Positions 57,193-64,000 of a DNA stretch of 64,000 nt are shown piece after piece. Every line of letters starts with the position of its first letter. Position 1 is the first letter of the stretch. Origin of the DNA: Flagellimonas taeanensis (lineage in GTDB: Bacteria > Bacteroidota > Bacteroidia > Flavobacteriales > Flavobacteriaceae); the NCBI RefSeq assembly GCF_003584105.1, contig NZ_QXFO01000027.1, positions 416,158 through 480,157 on the forward strand, written 5' to 3'. Made by a program: the position numbers and the translations under genes. The notes below the pieces were generated by a model, which saw nothing but the letters and a program-made list of their open reading frames with translations, was not told the origin of the DNA and ran no database searches.

Positions 57193-58362
57193 CTAATCCC
57201 ACTTCATATTTTTCTTGGAAGCTTGGTTTTTAATGGCCGATAGCATGGCGTTTTCCAGTTCGCCTTTTTCCTCTTTTTGGTTTTGGGCGATGTAAGCCTC
57301 ACGCTTTGCGTTCAACTCCTGGATTTCCTTTTGGATTTTTTCACGCTCCGCTTTTTTGTCATCAACATAGGCCTTGATCTCACCTTTGGACTTTCCTTTG
57401 AGTTCTTTGGGCAGGTCCTCTTCCTTCAGGCGGGTAAGCACGTCCTCATCGTCCTCAACGGCGTCCACAAGGTCCCACTGTGTGTTTTTGTACAATCGTG
57501 AACTTTTGCTCACGGCCCGTTTTACCACGACCACTTCTTCCAGTTCGGCTGCATTGCTGTCCTGTGCGCTCTGCAGGGCCTTTTTCTCATACCCAAGGGA
57601 ACCGTAGGAGATATAGGTGTTGTTCAATTTGGAATTCAGTTTGATGATGACATCGTCATAAGGCGTGTTGATGTGGACCACCTGTTGGTTGTGGTCAATG
57701 GCCATGTATTCCCCTCCGGTCAAAGAAGCGCCACTTTTCCACTCGGTGTTTATGCCCTGTTGAAAATTTCCACAGAAAATGGTGTTCACGATCACATCCT
57801 TTTCCTTGGCGTTGGCCGCAGCATCCCTATAATTCAATTTGCCTTGGGTGAAGGGTTCGTTTCCTGCAATGAAGATCATTTTAAGGTCATCGGCATTCTT
57901 GCCCCAATCCAATTGTTTCAGTGAAGTTTGAATGACCTCACCGCAGTATTCCTCACCGCCGTTGGTGGTCAAGGAAAAGAGTTTTTCCGAAATTTCATCC
58001 AGGTCATCTGAAAATCCCAATACCTGACGGATGTACCCTTCGCGGGAAGAAAGATTGTCGTTTCCGTATTCATAGAGGGCAATTTGAAGCATGGGTCGGG
58101 TGTCGTTGCCGCATTTGGCATGCGTAAACTCGTTCACAATGTCCCACAACTGCGCTTTTGCTTGGTTGATGAGTCCGTCCATACTATTACTGGTATCGAG
58201 CAACAAAGCGATCTTTACAAAATGCTTGCTCGGTTTTTCCACAATGGATTGGGTCACCAACACCGTATTTTCTTTTTCCTGGGCTTTGAGGTTGCAACCA
58301 TAACTGGCACCGGAGGCCATAAGGGCAAATGCTGTTCCCAATACTTTATTCAAATGTTTCAT
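57193..58362 (-). CDS. Exported von Willebrand factor A domain protein
   Basis: A 389-residue exported protein with a vWA domain (about 48-240) having an intact metal-site motif DTSNSMDG and the later Thr/Asp positions (SLTTNGGEEY, FIAGNEPF). The signal sequence ends in SYGC, so it may be a lipoprotein, though the lipobox is imperfect. The C-terminal 100 residues are charged and coiled-coil-like (EIKAYVDDKKAEREKIQKEI) and end in KKNMKWD. The binding partner is unknown. It is divergent from the sensor kinase/LytTR operon, with direct repeats upstream of its probable promoter, so the two-component system may control it. Confidence 0.85.
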   Translation of the reverse strand: MKHLNKVLGTAFALMASGASYGCNLKAQEKENTVLVTQSIVEKPSKHFVKIALLLDTSNSMDGLINQAKAQLWDIVNEFTHAKCGNDTRPMLQIALYEYGNDNLSSREGYIRQVLGFSDDLDEISEKLFSLTTNGGEEYCGEVIQTSLKQLDWGKNADDLKMIFIAGNEPFTQGKLNYRDAAANAKEKDVIVNTIFCGNFQQGINTEWKSGASLTGGEYMAIDHNQQVVHINTPYDDVIIKLNSKLNNTYISYGSLGYEKKALQSAQDSNAAELEEVVVVKRAVSKSSRLYKNTQWDLVDAVEDDEDVLTRLKEEDLPKELKGKSKGEIKAYVDDKKAEREKIQKEIQELNAKREAYIAQNQKEEKGELENAMLSAIKNQASKKNMKWD

Positions 58363-58387
58363 GATGCAATGTTTTTAAATGTTGGCC

Positions 58388-58395
58388 TAAAAGTA
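58388..58395 (-). promoter_or_regulatory. Possible -7 element of the vWA gene
   Basis: On the minus strand it reads TACTTTTA, one base from TAnnTTTG, 25 nt before the start codon. No clear -33 box is present, which would fit a promoter that needs an activator. Confidence 0.4.
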
Positions 58396-58422
58396 TCGGC
58401 ATCTTTTTGCAATAAAAACCGA

Positions 58423-58454
58423 GAATGAGCCAAGTGTCATCCGGAATGAGCCAA
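58423..58454. promoter_or_regulatory. Pair of 11-bp direct repeats, candidate LytTR regulator site
   Basis: GAATGAGCCAA occurs at 58423-58433 and again at 58444-58454, identical, with starts 21 bp apart; a partial copy GAATGAC begins at 58461. Direct repeats two helical turns apart are the usual target type of LytTR regulators. The pair lies roughly 40-75 bp upstream of the predicted start of the vWA transcript. Confidence 0.5.
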
Positions 58455-58521
58455 CGGACCGAATGACTTTGTAAAGGGGCAAAATCGAGGCGTATTTGAA
58501 CCCTTTTCCCTAAAAATGCAT

Positions 58522-58552
58522 TTTTTAATACGCTTGGGATGAACTAAGTTTA
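58522..58552 (+). promoter_or_regulatory. Possible promoter of the sensor kinase operon
   Basis: TTTT at 58522-58525, 19-nt spacer, TAAGTTTA at 58545-58552 (one base from the consensus). The start codon at 58561 follows after 8 bases, so the mRNA would be nearly leaderless. Confidence 0.4.
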
Positions 58553-58560
58553 CTTCAACT

Positions 58561-60774
58561 ATGATCAAAAGGGCATACCTATTTATCTGTTTGTTGATGA
58601 CCAGCCTGACCGCTATGTCCCAAGTAGGACAAAACAGTGGCGAGGTGGAGATCAAGGGCTCTGTGAAGGGCAAGGAAAACTATGTGCCTATTTCTGGGGT
58701 AGAGGTGTCCACGGACAGGGGAAAATATACCACGACCAATAGTTTGGGAGAATTCAAGATCAGGGCTTCCATTGGGGACCTACTTATTTTTGAAAGCCCA
58801 GAGATTGAAACGGTGCGGCACAGGATCACTTCCGGTGAAGATGTGGATGTTTTGGTAGAAGGATATGGAAGGGCAAGCTCCAAAAAGAGGGAAAGCGCAT
58901 CCGCTAGATCACGGAATGTGGCAATGGACCATCAACGACTATTGGACTCTGCCAACTTTTATAAAAAAAACAGCCTGGAAAAAAGTATCGATTTCGTGGC
59001 CCAGTCCATGGAACCTTTGGGGACATCGGGCAACAAAAGGGAACTTGCCCAATCCCTGAGGACTTTGGGTGAAATCTACCTGTACCACAAGCAATACGAT
59101 CTGGCCATTGACAATTTTAAGGATGCCCTTACAGCGATGGCATCCAATAGGACCAAGTTGCTATTGGGGCAAGCCTATTTGCAGAACGGGGAAAACGCAA
59201 ATGCGGTATCGATCCTTATTCCCTTGATTGAGGAAAAAAACATGGTGCCCTATCAACGGGTGGAACTCTTCGAGGCCCTTGGAGATGCCAGTAAGGGAAT
59301 GGGAAAAATAAAGGAGGCCCAAGGATATTACAACCAGGGTTTGATGATTGCCGAAAAAAACCAGATTTCCCCCAAGATCATCGACCTGAATTCCAAAATG
59401 GCAGATGCCTTTGCCAGCGAGGATAGAGAGGTGGAGGCCGAAGGATTTTACCGAAACTCGTTGGACCTTTCCAAAAAAGTCGCACCCGAACGATTGATCC
59501 AAGAGAGTGAACGCGTGGCGGATTTCTACAATCAAAAGAGTCGATATAATGACGAGATCCAGCAGCGGAAGAAAAGCTTGAACGAACTCAAGCAACTTTC
59601 CCCACCTAGTGTGCCTAGGGAAAGTAAGGCCTTGTCGGGTGCTGATACCATTACTTCGCAACGGATCAACTACAAGATTGCCAGTGCCTATATTGCCCAG
59701 GATAAGTTGGACGAGGCCATTCCCTATCTCGAGAAAAGTATTGTGGAAGCCGATAAGGACGATGATTTGGTAATCCAAAAAGATGCCACCCGCAAACTTT
59801 CGGAAGTGTACCGGAACAAGGGCGATTTCACCAAAGCCCTGGAATCCTATCAAGATTATGTGGCCGTGGTGGACAGTCTATACGTGAGAAAGGAGCAGGA
59901 AATTTCAAGGGCGGCCCGGTTCAACCGCGAAATCGCCAATACACAGAACCGTATTTCGAGTTTGGAGCAGGAACGGGAACTGAACCAAAGCAAATACAGC
60001 TTGGCCGTGACCGAACAACAATTGTACGAAGAGACCAGCAAACGCCAGAAATGGATCATCTATTCGCTTGGTTTTGGGATATTGTTGATGGCCTTCACTG
60101 CATTTTTGTACTACAGGAGCAACCGTCAGCAGAAGTTGGCCAACAATTTACTGGCACTCAAATCGCTCCGGACCCAAATGAACCCACACTTTATTTTCAA
60201 TGCGCTCAACTCAGTGAACAATTATATCGCAAAAAGTGATGAGCGCAGTGCCAACCGATTTTTGAGCGAATTCTCCGTGCTGATGCGCAGTGTGCTGGAA
60301 AACTCTGAGGAGGACTTCATACCCCTTGCCAAGGAATTGGACCTGCTGGAACTCTATGTGAAATTGGAGCACTCCCGCTTTGCGGACAAGTTCGATTATG
60401 AGATCAACGTGGACCAAAAAATCGATATTGATGCCTATCAGATTCCGCCCATGTTGCTCCAGCCCTACATCGAAAATGCCATTTGGCACGGGCTGCGCTA
60501 TAGGGAAACGAAGGGCTTTTTGAGGATAGAGGTCGCCCAGGTCACCGAAAACATGTTGGAGATCGTGGTTATGGACAATGGCATCGGGCGTACACAATCC
60601 GCAGCATTGAAGACCAACAACCAACGCAAGCAAAAATCGAAGGGGATGGGCAACATCAAGAAACGTATCCAGATTCTGAACGATATGTACAAAAACCGGG
60701 TGGACGTCTCCATAACGGACCTCAATTCGGACAGGACCGGGACCAAAGTGTCCCTAAAACTCAAGAAACAATGA
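58561..60774 (+). CDS. TPR-containing LytS/YehU-type sensor histidine kinase
   Basis: A 737-residue membrane kinase of the His_kinase (LytS-like) family. Order: signal peptide (1-20), a carboxypeptidase-regulatory-like beta domain (about 28-100, GVEVSTDRGKYTTTNSLGEF), a TPR-like helical region (about 120-470), one membrane helix (about 499-519), a short coiled stretch, then the kinase part with phospho-acceptor H543 (MNPHFIFNALNS) and ATPase motifs (PYIENAIWHG, DNGIG, GMGNIKKRI). The TPR part is thus predicted to be outside the inner membrane, sensing an envelope signal or partner. It overlaps its LytTR regulator gene by 4 nt. Confidence 0.93.
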   Translation: MIKRAYLFICLLMTSLTAMSQVGQNSGEVEIKGSVKGKENYVPISGVEVSTDRGKYTTTNSLGEFKIRASIGDLLIFESPEIETVRHRITSGEDVDVLVEGYGRASSKKRESASARSRNVAMDHQRLLDSANFYKKNSLEKSIDFVAQSMEPLGTSGNKRELAQSLRTLGEIYLYHKQYDLAIDNFKDALTAMASNRTKLLLGQAYLQNGENANAVSILIPLIEEKNMVPYQRVELFEALGDASKGMGKIKEAQGYYNQGLMIAEKNQISPKIIDLNSKMADAFASEDREVEAEGFYRNSLDLSKKVAPERLIQESERVADFYNQKSRYNDEIQQRKKSLNELKQLSPPSVPRESKALSGADTITSQRINYKIASAYIAQDKLDEAIPYLEKSIVEADKDDDLVIQKDATRKLSEVYRNKGDFTKALESYQDYVAVVDSLYVRKEQEISRAARFNREIANTQNRISSLEQERELNQSKYSLAVTEQQLYEETSKRQKWIIYSLGFGILLMAFTAFLYYRSNRQQKLANNLLALKSLRTQMNPHFIFNALNSVNNYIAKSDERSANRFLSEFSVLMRSVLENSEEDFIPLAKELDLLELYVKLEHSRFADKFDYEINVDQKIDIDAYQIPPMLLQPYIENAIWHGLRYRETKGFLRIEVAQVTENMLEIVVMDNGIGRTQSAALKTNNQRKQKSKGMGNIKKRIQILNDMYKNRVDVSITDLNSDRTGTKVSLKLKKQ

Positions 60775-61505
60775 TGGAACTGCGAGCAATCATCGTGGAG
60801 GACGAGGCCAATAGCCGAGAGATTCTTCGGAACTATTTGGGCAAATATTGCGAAGGGGTACAACTTTTGGGCGAAGGGGCCAACATTGAGGAAGGGCTGG
60901 CACTCATCCAAAAGCACACACCGGATATCGTTTTTTTGGATGTGGAAATGCCCTTTGGGAATGCCTTTGACCTGTTGGACCAACTTCCCGAACGCAGTTT
61001 TGAGACCATTTTTGTGACCGCCTACAACCAATATGCCATGGACGCGCTCAACCACCATGCGGCCTATTATTTGATGAAGCCCATCAATATTGACGAACTG
61101 GTCAAGGCCGTGGAATACGTCAGGGCCATCAAGGAAAAGGAAAACGCGTTGGAAGGGCAGGTGTTGAAGACGAAGCCCATCAAGGCAGAAGGGAAGATTA
61201 CCTTGCCCCAACAGGATGGCTTCCAGATCTTGGATGTGGGCGATATCTTTTTCTGCAAAGCGGACGACAACTACACCGAAATCTATCTGGAAAAGAAGAA
61301 AATAGTGGTGAGCAAGACCCTGAAATATTTTGAGGATGCCCTTCAGCCCTATCCCTTTGCCCGCATACACAAATCCTATCTGGTGAACGTGGCCGAAGTG
61401 GTAAAATATAAAAAAGGAAAGGGGGGGAGTGTGATTCTCTCCAACGGCAAGGAACTCTCGGTTTCCGCCTCCAAAAAAGCCGAACTGTTGTCGTATTTTC
61501 AGTAA
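60771..61505 (+). CDS. LytTR-family response regulator
   Basis: A 244-residue regulator with a receiver domain (acidic pair E10-D11-E12, phospho-acceptor D57 in FLDVEMP, Thr in FVTAYNQ, Lys in YLMKP) and a C-terminal LytTR DNA-binding domain (about 140-240: YTEIYLEKKKIVVSKTLKYF, then FARIHKSYLVNV). The ATGA overlap with the kinase gene shows one transcription and translation unit. LytTR proteins usually bind paired direct repeats; a matching pair is found 100 bp upstream of the kinase gene. Confidence 0.95.
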   Translation: MMELRAIIVEDEANSREILRNYLGKYCEGVQLLGEGANIEEGLALIQKHTPDIVFLDVEMPFGNAFDLLDQLPERSFETIFVTAYNQYAMDALNHHAAYYLMKPINIDELVKAVEYVRAIKEKENALEGQVLKTKPIKAEGKITLPQQDGFQILDVGDIFFCKADDNYTEIYLEKKKIVVSKTLKYFEDALQPYPFARIHKSYLVNVAEVVKYKKGKGGSVILSNGKELSVSASKKAELLSYFQ

Positions 61506-61536
61506 TTGCAGGCTAAAAAGAAGAAATCCAGTTGCT

Positions 61537-61562
61537 GTCACATCGAGCGCAGTCGAGATGTC
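61537..61562. repeat. Short dyad element, possible interspersed repeat
   Basis: TCACATCGAGCGCAGTCGAGATGT with two TCGA blocks around GCGCAG and ACATC/GATGT ends makes an imperfect dyad. Its GC-rich composition differs from the AT-rich gap around it. Its form resembles the short palindromic repeats scattered between genes in flavobacterial genomes; only one copy lies in this window. Confidence 0.4.
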
Positions 61563-61574
61563 TTCGCAGTGATG

Positions 61575-61582
61575 TAATTTTG
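61575..61582 (+). promoter_or_regulatory. Promoter -7 element for the gamma-carbonic anhydrase gene
   Basis: TAATTTTG matches TAnnTTTG, 20 nt before the start codon at 61603. The -33 position falls in the dyad element and shows no TTTG. Confidence 0.45.
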
Positions 61583-61602
61583 TAAGATCAAACAGAATAA
61601 CT

Positions 61603-62118
61603 ATGATTTTGAAATCCATTAGAGGCATATCCCCGGTCATTGGAAACGATTGTTTTATTGCTGAAAATGCCACCATAGTGGGCGAGGTCACCATGGGCGA
61701 CCAATGCAGCGTTTGGTTCAATGCCGTGCTGCGTGGCGATGTGCACTTCATCAAAATGGGCAACAAGGTGAACGTGCAGGATGGGGCCGTGATCCACTGT
61801 ACCTATCAAAAATCCCCAACGACCATTGGGGACAATGTTTCCATAGGACACAATGCCATCGTGCACGGCTGCACCATCAAGGACAACGTGCTGGTGGGCA
61901 TGGGCAGCATCATTATGGACGATTGTGTGGTGGAAAGCAATTCCATCATTGCCGCTGGGGCCGTGGTCACCAAGGGCACCCATGTGGAAGCCAACAGCAT
62001 TTATGCCGGTATGCCCGCCAAAAAAATCAAGGACATCAGTCCCGAGCTCAGTTCGGGAGAAATAGACCGTATCGCCAACAACTATGTAAAATATGCCAGT
62101 TGGTTCAAGGAAGAATAA
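61603..62118 (+). CDS. Gamma-carbonic anhydrase family protein (hexapeptide repeat)
   Basis: A 171-residue left-handed beta-helix protein with hexapeptide repeats (for example VSIGHNAIVHGCTI). Three potential zinc-ligand His residues, H65, H83 and H88, have the H-x4-H spacing typical of gamma-class carbonic anhydrases. Many relatives of this length (YrdA/PaaY-like) show little or no anhydrase activity, so the family name is safer than a function. Preceded by its own -7 element; separated from fabD by 91 nt. Confidence 0.88.
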   Translation: MILKSIRGISPVIGNDCFIAENATIVGEVTMGDQCSVWFNAVLRGDVHFIKMGNKVNVQDGAVIHCTYQKSPTTIGDNVSIGHNAIVHGCTIKDNVLVGMGSIIMDDCVVESNSIIAAGAVVTKGTHVEANSIYAGMPAKKIKDISPELSSGEIDRIANNYVKYASWFKEE

Positions 62119-62131
62119 CCAAGTCTCCCCT

Positions 62132-62171
62132 CCAATAATCCAACAATCTAACCATCCAATCCTCCAAATTA
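62132..62171. repeat. Five degenerate 8-bp tandem units, CCAA-rich
   Basis: CCAATAAT, CCAACAAT, CTAACCAT, CCAATCCT and CCAAATTA follow in exact 8-base register. They fill the gap between the gamma-carbonic anhydrase gene and the fabD promoter. It is too short and variable for a CRISPR array. Confidence 0.5.
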
Positions 62172-62175
62172 TCCC

Positions 62176-62183
62176 TATTTTTG
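62176..62183 (+). promoter_or_regulatory. Promoter -7 element of fabD
   Basis: TATTTTTG is a full -7 match, 26 nt before the ATG at 62210. The expected -33 position falls in the CCAA repeats, without a TTTG. It excludes the frame-open start at 62093. Confidence 0.5.
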
Positions 62184-62209
62184 TCCCACTCAAAAAAAAC
62201 TCGACCACT

Positions 62210-63091
62210 ATGAACGCATATATTTTCCCTGGACAAGGCGCACAGTTTACAGGTATGGGCCTGGACCTCTACGAAAACCATTCCTTGGCACAGGAACTGT
62301 TTGAAAAGGCCAATGATATCCTTGGTTTTTCCATCACCGATATTATGTTCGAGGGCACAGCCGAAGACCTGAAGCAGACCAAAGTGACCCAGCCGGCCAT
62401 TTTCCTGCACTCCGTGATCTTGGGCAAGGTGCTTGGGGAAAATTTCAGGCCGGACATGGTGGCCGGACATTCCTTGGGCGAGTTTTCCGCTTTGGTGGCC
62501 AATGGCACCCTTAATTTTGAGGACGGATTGAAACTGGTCTCCCAGCGGGCCTTGGCCATGCAGAAGGCCTGTGAGATCAAACCCAGTACCATGGCGGCCG
62601 TTTTGGGGTTGGATGATGCGATAGTGGAAGACGTATGTGCCGGAGTGGAAGGGATCGTGGTTCCTGCCAATTACAACTGTCCCGGACAGTTGGTCATTTC
62701 CGGAGAGGTGGACGCCGTGAACATCGCCTGTGAAAAACTGAAGGAAGCCGGAGCCAAAAGGGCTTTGTTGCTGCCCGTTGGTGGTGCGTTCCATTCCCCG
62801 TTGATGGAACCGGCCCGCGAAGAGCTCGCTGCGGCCATTGAGGCCACCCAGTTCAACGTGCCCAGTTGCCCCATATATCAGAACGTGACCACCACGGCCG
62901 TTTCCAATGCCGATGCCATCAAGAAGAACCTGATCCTGCAGCTCACAGCTCCCGTAAAATGGACCCAAAGCGTGCAGCAAATGGTCAAGGACGGCGCAAC
63001 CTCTTTTGTGGAAGTGGGACCGGGCAAAGTGCTCCAGGGCTTGGTGAAAAAGATAAGTCCAGAGGCCGAAACCAGCTCCGCGGCGGTTTAG
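62210..63091 (+). CDS. fabD: Malonyl-CoA:acyl carrier protein transacylase
   Basis: FabD moves the malonyl group from CoA to acyl carrier protein for fatty acid synthesis. The 293-residue protein has the opening FPGQGAQFTGMG, the nucleophile S88 in GHSLGEFSA, the catalytic His in GGAFHSPLMEPA, and the Q in NYNCPGQLVISG. ATG 62210 gives the usual family N-terminus; the 39 upstream codons in frame translate the CCAA repeat region and the end of the neighbouring gene. No other fab gene is adjacent. Confidence 0.96.
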   Translation: MNAYIFPGQGAQFTGMGLDLYENHSLAQELFEKANDILGFSITDIMFEGTAEDLKQTKVTQPAIFLHSVILGKVLGENFRPDMVAGHSLGEFSALVANGTLNFEDGLKLVSQRALAMQKACEIKPSTMAAVLGLDDAIVEDVCAGVEGIVVPANYNCPGQLVISGEVDAVNIACEKLKEAGAKRALLLPVGGAFHSPLMEPAREELAAAIEATQFNVPSCPIYQNVTTTAVSNADAIKKNLILQLTAPVKWTQSVQQMVKDGATSFVEVGPGKVLQGLVKKISPEAETSSAAV

Positions 63092-63170
63092 CGGACCGGG
63101 CGGACAGTTCATCCGATTAAATAGAGATTTAAACAGATTGCTTGGGGCATTCCTTGCCTTTTTTGTAATA

Positions 63171-63198
63171 TTGACTCCTCCCAAATTACCTACACTTG
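63171..63198 (+). promoter_or_regulatory. Possible promoter of the repetitive secreted protein
   Basis: TTG at 63171-63173 and TACACTTG at 63191-63198 (one base from TAnnTTTG) with a 17-nt spacer, 40 nt before the start codon. The match is moderate. Confidence 0.35.
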
Positions 63199-63238
63199 CT
63201 TGGCCAATTGAACGAACCCCAAACGGATTGAATAGGCC

Positions 63239-64000
63239 ATGTTGTCTTTGTTGAAAAAAACCGCTTCTGTATGTTTGACCCTTCTCGGTCAACGGAAATT
63301 CCTGTTCTTTTTGGGAGCACTTTGTAGTATGGGGATGGGGTATGGGCAGGAAAACTTCACAATAGTTGAGGATGGCGGAGTGACTACCACTTCCGAATCC
63401 GGTACCACAGATACTTTTACCGTTGTTTTGGATGTTCAGCCTCTAACTGATGTGATACTTGACATTGTGTCAGGAAATACTAGTGAGGGGACTGTTGACT
63501 TACTACAATTAACCTTTACCAATGCTAATTGGGATACTCCACAAACAGTTACGGTCACAGGTGTTGATGATGCAATTGTAGATGGTCCACAGACTTACAA
63601 TATTACAGTCAGTGTAAATGCGGGAAGTGATCCATTGTACTTGGGTGTTTTACCCCAACAGATTTCTGTAGAAAATGCGGATGACGAAATTCCCGGTTTT
63701 ACCATAACTGAATCAGATGGTTCAACGGAGACCTCTGAAGATGGCACTACCGATTCTTTTTCTATTGTTCTAGACAATGAGCCCTTGACCGATGTCATTT
63801 TGGATATAGTTTCTGGTGATATTGGTGAAGGTACAGTAGATCTTGCTCAGCTAACATTCACTCCAGGGAATTTCAATATTGCACAGACAGTAACCGTTAC
63901 AGGTGTTGATGATGTCTTGGTGGATGGTCCGCAGACTTACAATATTACGGTAAGTGTAAATGCGGGTAGCGACCCATTGTTCACCGGTGTTGCTTCGCAG
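63239..64000 (+). CDS. Secreted protein with 114-residue tandem repeats (3' end outside window)
   Basis: The frame is open from ATG 63239 to the end of the window (254 codons). It begins with a signal peptide having a long charged lead (hydrophobic core near residues 21-34, cleavage near GYGQ) and then beta-rich repeats with a period of 114 residues (342 nt). Each repeat has a Thr/Ser/Asp/Gly-rich start, the strand PLTDVILDIVSG, the segment QTVTVTGVDD, and DGPQTYNITVSVNAGSDPL. They resemble Calx-beta or Ig-like modules of large adhesins. Being in a T9SS-bearing genome, it may end in a T9SS sorting domain beyond the window. The function and full length are unknown. Confidence 0.8.
   Translation, partial: MLSLLKKTASVCLTLLGQRKFLFFLGALCSMGMGYGQENFTIVEDGGVTTTSESGTTDTFTVVLDVQPLTDVILDIVSGNTSEGTVDLLQLTFTNANWDTPQTVTVTGVDDAIVDGPQTYNITVSVNAGSDPLYLGVLPQQISVENADDEIPGFTITESDGSTETSEDGTTDSFSIVLDNEPLTDVILDIVSGDIGEGTVDLAQLTFTPGNFNIAQTVTVTGVDDVLVDGPQTYNITVSVNAGSDPLFTGVASQ

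Noticed and set aside
60498..61766. 422-codon minus-strand frame across the kinase and regulator genes
   Set aside because: Antisense to two intact, overlapping genes and without a domain.
62132..62171. Possible CRISPR array
   Set aside because: Units are 8 bp, degenerate and have no spacers; no cas gene is present.
62105..63292. 395-codon minus-strand frame opposite fabD
   Set aside because: Shadow of fabD and its flanks; fabD has all catalytic motifs.

Overview
The window is a gene-dense chromosomal stretch from a member of the Bacteroidota, almost certainly a marine-type Flavobacteriaceae close to Muricauda/Flagellimonas (the genus is a guess; the family call is firmer). The evidence is SprA and a PorP/SprF-like protein of the type IX secretion/gliding system, an alternative complex III operon followed by caa3-type oxidase genes, TonB and TolC-linked exporters, and promoters of the Bacteroidota type (TTTG, about 19-20 nt, TAnnTTTG) with no Shine-Dalgarno pattern. 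No rRNA, tRNA, CRISPR array, insertion sequence or phage gene was recognised. No intergenic gap exceeds 300 bases; the largest (4301-4535) is a divergent promoter region.

Layout. 1-3.9 kb: nusA (cut by the left edge) and infB, closed by a strong terminator. 3.9-4.3 kb: a SPOR protein on the minus strand. 4.5-16.3 kb: actABCDEF (quinol:cytochrome c oxidoreductase), then coxB and coxA. 16.4-27.4 kb: a GIN-domain protein, an acyl-CoA oxidase-like enzyme, ruvB, a TetR/cupin divergent pair with two matching operators, queG, an MFS/GPH transporter, maeB and ruvA. 27.4-34.6 kb: sprA. 34.7-36.2 kb: gcvH, a VanZ-like gene and a TonB-like gene. 36.4-41.5 kb: a second oxidase cluster: heme O synthase, two subunit III paralogues, subunit IV, a cysteine-free Sco-like protein, Sco, DUF420 and a small CxxC membrane protein. 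41.6-51.1 kb: two paralogous MacB-like exporter modules (four permeases, two adaptors, one ATPase) ending in a TolC-family gene. 51.1-56.0 kb: tsaB, mscS, a DUF255 thioredoxin-domain protein, a dodecin and an Nfu scaffold. 56.1-61.5 kb: a PorP/SprF-like protein, a vWA protein and a periplasmic-TPR sensor kinase with a LytTR regulator. 61.6-63.1 kb: gamma-carbonic anhydrase-like gene and fabD. 63.2-64 kb: the start of a repetitive secreted protein, cut by the right edge.

How the genes work together. The two respiratory clusters, 20 kb apart, supply an ACIII-aa3/caa3 electron path from quinol through c-hemes to oxygen, plus heme O and copper maturation. SprA and the PorP/SprF-like protein belong to T9SS; the protein at the right edge is a plausible substrate. 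The most interesting regulatory signals are (i) two 11-bp direct repeats 21 bp apart between the vWA gene and the LytTR kinase operon, which look like a LytTR operator, and (ii) two matching inverted repeats 53 bp apart around a textbook promoter between the TetR and cupin genes. The least explained protein-level items are the Cys-free Sco-like protein, the 70-residue CxxC membrane protein, the helix-hairpin-helix tail on ActC, and the exporter with one ATPase for two permease pairs.
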